Source: JAUZPB01 sp050262615 (GTDB taxonomy: Bacteria > Bacteroidota > Ignavibacteria > Ignavibacteriales > SURF-24). From it: a stretch of 10,170 bases of DNA. The number at the start of each line of letters is the position of its first letter. The stretch's first letter is position 1. Under the pieces are notes generated by a model. It worked only from the letters and a program-made list of their open reading frames with translations. It did not search any database and was not told the DNA's origin. Where the stretch lies: positions 1-10,170 of the forward strand of contig JBLNEL010000481.1 in assembly GCA_050262615.1 (NCBI GenBank), read 5' to 3'. Of the stretch, positions 6,776 to 10,170 are shown piece by piece. The translations under genes and the position numbers were made by a program.

Positions 6776-8935
6776 TTATTTTTTTGCTGAGGCGATTACA
6801 ACAACATTGTCATTTGCAGAAACTTTTGATAATTCAATTTCTACAAGAGCCATGATTTGCGATTCCTGAATTAATCCGGTCAGATCAATTATCTTTGCTG
6901 AATTCAAAAGAAAAATATCAGGGACTAATGCACCTGCGTCGCCGAATGTAGTAAGGGTTTCGATCATTTCCCTGATCTTTGATTTTACAGACGAAGCATC
7001 AGTCATCTCAATAAGACAATCATTAAGCTGCAGCTTTATGGTTCCTTCTTTATCAATTACGCGGAGTTTTTGTTTCCGGTCTTTAATTAAGCCGAATAAA
7101 TGTTTACTGGTTACATTCTGCGTAACAGCCAGAAGGAATGACGTCCTTCCTGAAACATTAAGATTAGATGGATCAGTCTTTAACGATTTCGCACAAATTC
7201 GAAGCAGCTCATCTTCTGCCAGTTCTTTTATCTCGAAGTCCTTTGTCCTGAGTTCGCTGCTGCCCATTGCCACAGCAATAACCTTTTTATTCTTACTATC
7301 AACTTCAATTGTCACCTCAACTGATTCCGGGATAGCACCCATAGCAATAACAGAATCATAAGCTTCCTGTCTAAGACAAATAATATCCGATTCTGTTGGA
7401 TTAATAATATTTCGTTCTACAGAATCCCGAATCATTCCAAGTGCTGCTCCAATAGCTGAAATAACTTCGCTGTTCTCTGCGATCTTATGAGCAACATTCA
7501 AATAGTTTGCTGAAAAAGGTACAATCGCAGATGCCCCGCCGCCCCCTCCAACAAACTGAATCAGGTCAGGATCAAGCTTATACTCTCTTGTAAGTTGCTT
7601 AATAACAGGTTTAATTTTTTCAGCTGAAAGCTCAAGTATTTCCCGGGCTAATTCCTCAGGTTTACGCTGAAATTTCCCGGCAAGTGCATTAAAACACCTT
7701 TCAATTGCTTCATTATTTGCCTTGCCATGCCCTATTTCTTTTACAAGTCCAAGATAATTTGAAGCTTCCGTTGGAGTCAGAGTGTATGCCCCATTTTTCT
7801 CGCTATTTAGCTTAATTGACATGTAATCATCAGGATCACCTTTTATTGGCTGAATTTTTTCCAGTTCTATATCAGAAAAATCCTTATCACATGTGAATGA
7901 TACGTACGACAGATTTGCAATGTGTGCGCTCCTTGGACCAACATCAATAAATTTATTACTGTTCACCCTTGGAATTGACCCGCCGGCAATACCTAATGTC
8001 CTTACATCTAGCGTACGAAGATATAACCTGTTTCCGCCGATCTGGGAGGATTTGACCTGCGGCTTGCCGTTTTTTATAACTGAGATATCTGTTGAAGTTC
8101 CGCCTACTTCCAGAAAGATGCCGTCTGAGACCTTTGCATACATAAGAGCAGCTGCAACTCCGGCAGCAGGACCGCTAAGCATTGTCATTATTGGACGCTT
8201 TCTCATTTCTGCAATGTCCATGATCCCGCCATCAGAACGCATTACCATAAGAGGAGTCTTTATACCTGCTTTTCTGATTGATGCTTCCGTCATATTTGCC
8301 GTTTCAAGCATCTTAGGCATCATACTGGCGTTAATTACTGCAGTTCTTGTTCTTACACGAAGTCCATATAATTTTGATATGTGGCTTGCTGCTGTTGCCA
8401 TTAAACCCATCTCACCGGCAACGTTAACAACAAATTCTTCATTTTCCGGGTGATCCACTCCGAATGCTTCAGTTGCAACAATTACATCTGAACCTTTGTC
8501 TCTTAAACCTTCAATTATTTCTTTTACTTTTTCTTTAACCAAAGGCTTACCAAGGTCTATATATGCAAAGTTTGTATGGAGATATTTTCCAGGTGAAAGT
8601 TGAATATTTTTTAGATTGCTTTCCTTTTGCGCTCTTCTTCCTTCAATTCCTTTGCCCATCCCTATTATGCCTACTGTAGCTACATCACCCTCTAACAGTG
8701 CATTTGTTGCCTGAGTAGTCGAATGTGCAATTAGTATAACTTCCGAGGGATCAATTCCGGAGGATTCCATAAGCATTGTCATTGAATCAACTACTCCCTT
8801 AGCTACTCCTTCTGCAGCTCTGTGGGTCGTTGGTACACAAGCTTTTCCAATTATCCTGAAGTCTGAGATATCAACTGCGACTGCATGTGTAAAAGTACCA
8901 CCAACATCTATTCCAATTTTTATTTTTCTGATCAT
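6776..8935 (-). CDS. Hydantoinase/oxoprolinase family protein (HyuA-like)
   Basis: This 719-residue protein belongs to the HyuA/5-oxoprolinase A family, whose members use ATP to open cyclic amides such as hydantoins or 5-oxoproline, or to carboxylate ketones in related enzymes. IGIDVGGTFTHA at 7-18 is the first phosphate loop of the ASKHA fold, LEVGGTSTDIS at 275-285 (with D283) is the second, and FVGGGGGASAIVP at 461-473 is the adenosine loop. SDGGIM at 234-239 and MLSGPAAGV at 252-260 are also family hallmarks. Beyond residue 515 there is a further domain of about 200 residues that I cannot name. No HyuB gene, the usual partner, is adjacent, so this may be a stand-alone type. The start at 8935 has no strong ribosome binding site but places the nucleotide-binding motif at the usual distance from the N-terminus. 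The preceding transporter probably imports its substrate. The specific substrate is unknown. Confidence 0.88.
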   Translation of the reverse strand: MIRKIKIGIDVGGTFTHAVAVDISDFRIIGKACVPTTHRAAEGVAKGVVDSMTMLMESSGIDPSEVILIAHSTTQATNALLEGDVATVGIIGMGKGIEGRRAQKESNLKNIQLSPGKYLHTNFAYIDLGKPLVKEKVKEIIEGLRDKGSDVIVATEAFGVDHPENEEFVVNVAGEMGLMATAASHISKLYGLRVRTRTAVINASMMPKMLETANMTEASIRKAGIKTPLMVMRSDGGIMDIAEMRKRPIMTMLSGPAAGVAAALMYAKVSDGIFLEVGGTSTDISVIKNGKPQVKSSQIGGNRLYLRTLDVRTLGIAGGSIPRVNSNKFIDVGPRSAHIANLSYVSFTCDKDFSDIELEKIQPIKGDPDDYMSIKLNSEKNGAYTLTPTEASNYLGLVKEIGHGKANNEAIERCFNALAGKFQRKPEELAREILELSAEKIKPVIKQLTREYKLDPDLIQFVGGGGGASAIVPFSANYLNVAHKIAENSEVISAIGAALGMIRDSVERNIINPTESDIICLRQEAYDSVIAMGAIPESVEVTIEVDSKNKKVIAVAMGSSELRTKDFEIKELAEDELLRICAKSLKTDPSNLNVSGRTSFLLAVTQNVTSKHLFGLIKDRKQKLRVIDKEGTIKLQLNDCLIEMTDASSVKSKIREMIETLTTFGDAGALVPDIFLLNSAKIIDLTGLIQESQIMALVEIELSKVSANDNVVVIASAKK

Positions 8936-9008
8936 AATGCAACTGAAATTTTATATTTTACATTTTTTGAGTAACAAATCATTTTCTAAAACAAATAGTA
9001 ATAATATT

Positions 9009-9034
9009 ATGATCTCTACCCTGTGTCAGATCAT
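9009..9034 (-). other. Hairpin across the transporter stop codon
   Basis: On the transcript, AUGAUCU and AGAUCAU form a perfect 7-bp stem (9028-9034 and 9009-9015) with a 12-base loop. The stem and loop cover the transporter's stop codon (9026-9028). An AU-rich run follows, but there is no clean U-tract, so a strong intrinsic terminator is unlikely. It could be a weak attenuator or a processing or stability element between the transporter and HyuA-like cistrons, or it may be chance. Confidence 0.25.
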
Positions 9035-10170
9035 GAACATAACTGCCGATATGATTATACCTAAAACTGCAACTATCCATGTATATGGGATAGTATTCCA
9101 TAAGACTTTCTGCACGTCAACTCTCATTTCATTGGCTAGCCAGACATTATGAGTGTTTGTAGGATCACTTATTCCCTGTATCTGACCTACTGCAAGAAGC
9201 AATCCCATAACTGCCCCTGGATTTAATCCTGAAGCCAGGAATACAGCCGCTAATCCATAGCCCATACCCCATACATTCAAAGGACCACGGTATAACGCAA
9301 GCGGAGCAGCAGCTGAAAACATAATAATATATGCAATTGCATTCGTGGGAACGATTGTAACCATTAGCGGTTTAAGAAGATTTATGACAGGCCAGCCGCC
9401 AGGGTAATTTTTAAGTGCAACACCTGGCCCCATGATTGCAACAAGAAGCATTCCTATTCCAAACATCAGCACAACAGCAGGCATAACCAATCCGCCGCCT
9501 TCAAAGCATGATTGGATGAACATATTAAGCCGGCCTTTTTTGTATGTGGAAAGAAACGCAAACAAAAGCCCTATTACAAATGCTGCAATAAAATCCAGAT
9601 CAAATAAAAGTATTAAAAACAATGGTATTACCGGAGTGAAATAGGTTATCCAATGAACTTCCTGCTCAGTATCCCTTGTCTTTGAGAAAAGCCTTATAAA
9701 ACCTATTATAAACAATATCAGAATAAATGCACCGATAAACCATGTAAGTACTATACCAAAGAATGTCAGTCCCCCTTTTATCATTCTCTGACTTTGATCT
9801 GGCAGTAAATAATTATATAAAAGAAAAATTGCAGCAATAGCTGTAAGAAATGAGATACTCGAGAAAATGATCTTTTTTAATTTTATATCCTGCCCGTCAC
9901 GATATAACTGGATAGTAATGTACGTAAGAGCCATACATACAGATAAAGCAAACATTATTAATGCATATGGTCTGATCTGTTCGACCTTTAATCCCATGAC
10001 ACTAACATATACTGCCCAGTTGCCAACATTTAGTATACCGCCAATGCTCAGTCCAAGCAGAAAAATGCCGACAGAAGTCATTGACCCAATACCGACCGAT
10101 GACATAATAGGCAGGACAATTGTAGCAACCATAATTATCGCACCAAGCCCGCCAAGCGTTGAAAACAGAA
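9026..10170 (-). CDS. Multi-pass membrane transporter (5' end outside window)
   Basis: The reading frame is open to the window edge: the 12 codons before the methionine at 10132 read LFSTLGGLGAII, which is hydrophobic and continues the membrane helix, so that methionine is internal and the true start lies beyond 10170. About 380 residues are visible, with roughly nine hydrophobic segments. Later parts hold a glycine-rich stretch (SCFEGGGLVMPAVVLMFGIG), a loop with GPGVALKNYPGGWP, a GPLNVWGMGYG segment, and GQIQGISDPTNTHN near the C-terminus before a last helix. This polytopic layout with polar re-entrant-like loops is reminiscent of carboxylate carriers of the ion-transporter superfamily, but I cannot name the family with confidence. 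It is a secondary carrier rather than an ABC transporter, as no ATPase motifs or partner genes are seen. It is followed after 90 bases by the HyuA-like gene, so it probably imports the substrate of this pathway. Confidence 0.75.
   Translation of the reverse strand, partial: LFSTLGGLGAIIMVATIVLPIMSSVGIGSMTSVGIFLLGLSIGGILNVGNWAVYVSVMGLKVEQIRPYALIMFALSVCMALTYITIQLYRDGQDIKLKKIIFSSISFLTAIAAIFLLYNYLLPDQSQRMIKGGLTFFGIVLTWFIGAFILILFIIGFIRLFSKTRDTEQEVHWITYFTPVIPLFLILLFDLDFIAAFVIGLLFAFLSTYKKGRLNMFIQSCFEGGGLVMPAVVLMFGIGMLLVAIMGPGVALKNYPGGWPVINLLKPLMVTIVPTNAIAYIIMFSAAAPLALYRGPLNVWGMGYGLAAVFLASGLNPGAVMGLLLAVGQIQGISDPTNTHNVWLANEMRVDVQKVLWNTIPYTWIVAVLGIIISAVMFMI

Noticed and set aside
7893..8453. 186-codon open frame on the plus strand opposite the HyuA-like gene
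   Set aside because: It lies wholly antisense to a conserved region of the HyuA-like gene, has no recognisable motif, and is best explained as a by-product of that gene's codon use.
10130..10132. ATG at 10132 as the transporter start
   Set aside because: The same frame continues upstream without a stop to the window edge and encodes hydrophobic, membrane-like residues, so this methionine is most likely internal.

Overview
The window is an AT-rich stretch of bacterial DNA in which all seven genes lie on the minus strand, so transcription runs from high to low coordinates. Both end genes are cut by the window edges. Gaps between genes are short (0 to 96 bases), so the set reads as one catabolic operon. 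Ribosome binding sites are mostly weak or absent (the GH38 gene is the exception). Together with the AT-rich composition and the gene families present, this suggests a Bacteroidota/Ignavibacteriota-type organism, but that placement is a guess without rRNA or marker genes.

In transcription order the layout is: (1) a multi-pass membrane transporter, 5' end missing (9026-10170); (2) a HyuA-like hydantoinase/5-oxoprolinase subunit of the ASKHA fold (6776-8935); (3) a short, degenerate FAD-oxidoreductase-like protein (5894-6748); (4) a NanE-type N-acetylmannosamine-6-phosphate 2-epimerase (5163-5855); (5) a full-length FAD-dependent oxidoreductase of the FAD_oxidored (PF12831) type (3852-5162); (6) an oversized HAD-superfamily hydrolase (2468-3847); (7) a GH38 alpha-mannosidase-like protein, 3' end missing (1-2371). 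Genes 4, 5 and 6 are packed with 0 and 4 bases between them, which suggests translational coupling.

Taken together, the genes suggest import of a small, probably anionic or amide-bearing compound, ATP-dependent opening of a cyclic amide or a related reaction by the HyuA-like protein, redox steps by the two FAD-type proteins, epimerisation of an amino-sugar phosphate by NanE, a phosphate-transfer or dephosphorylation step by the HAD protein, and cleavage of a mannoside-like bond by the GH38 protein. None of the enzymes visible from their start has an obvious signal peptide, so the chemistry is probably cytoplasmic. The expected partners of NanE (NanA lyase, NanK kinase) and of HyuA (HyuB) are not in the window. 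The joint pathway is inference, and I do not recognise it as a described one.

The strongest oddities are the GH38 protein, where the position of the usual Asp nucleophile reads as Phe while other active-site residues are kept, and the half-length FAD-like paralogue with an altered dinucleotide-binding motif, lying in the same operon as an intact one. No RNA genes, insertion sequences, CRISPR arrays or long repeats were seen, and there is no gene-free stretch above 100 bases.
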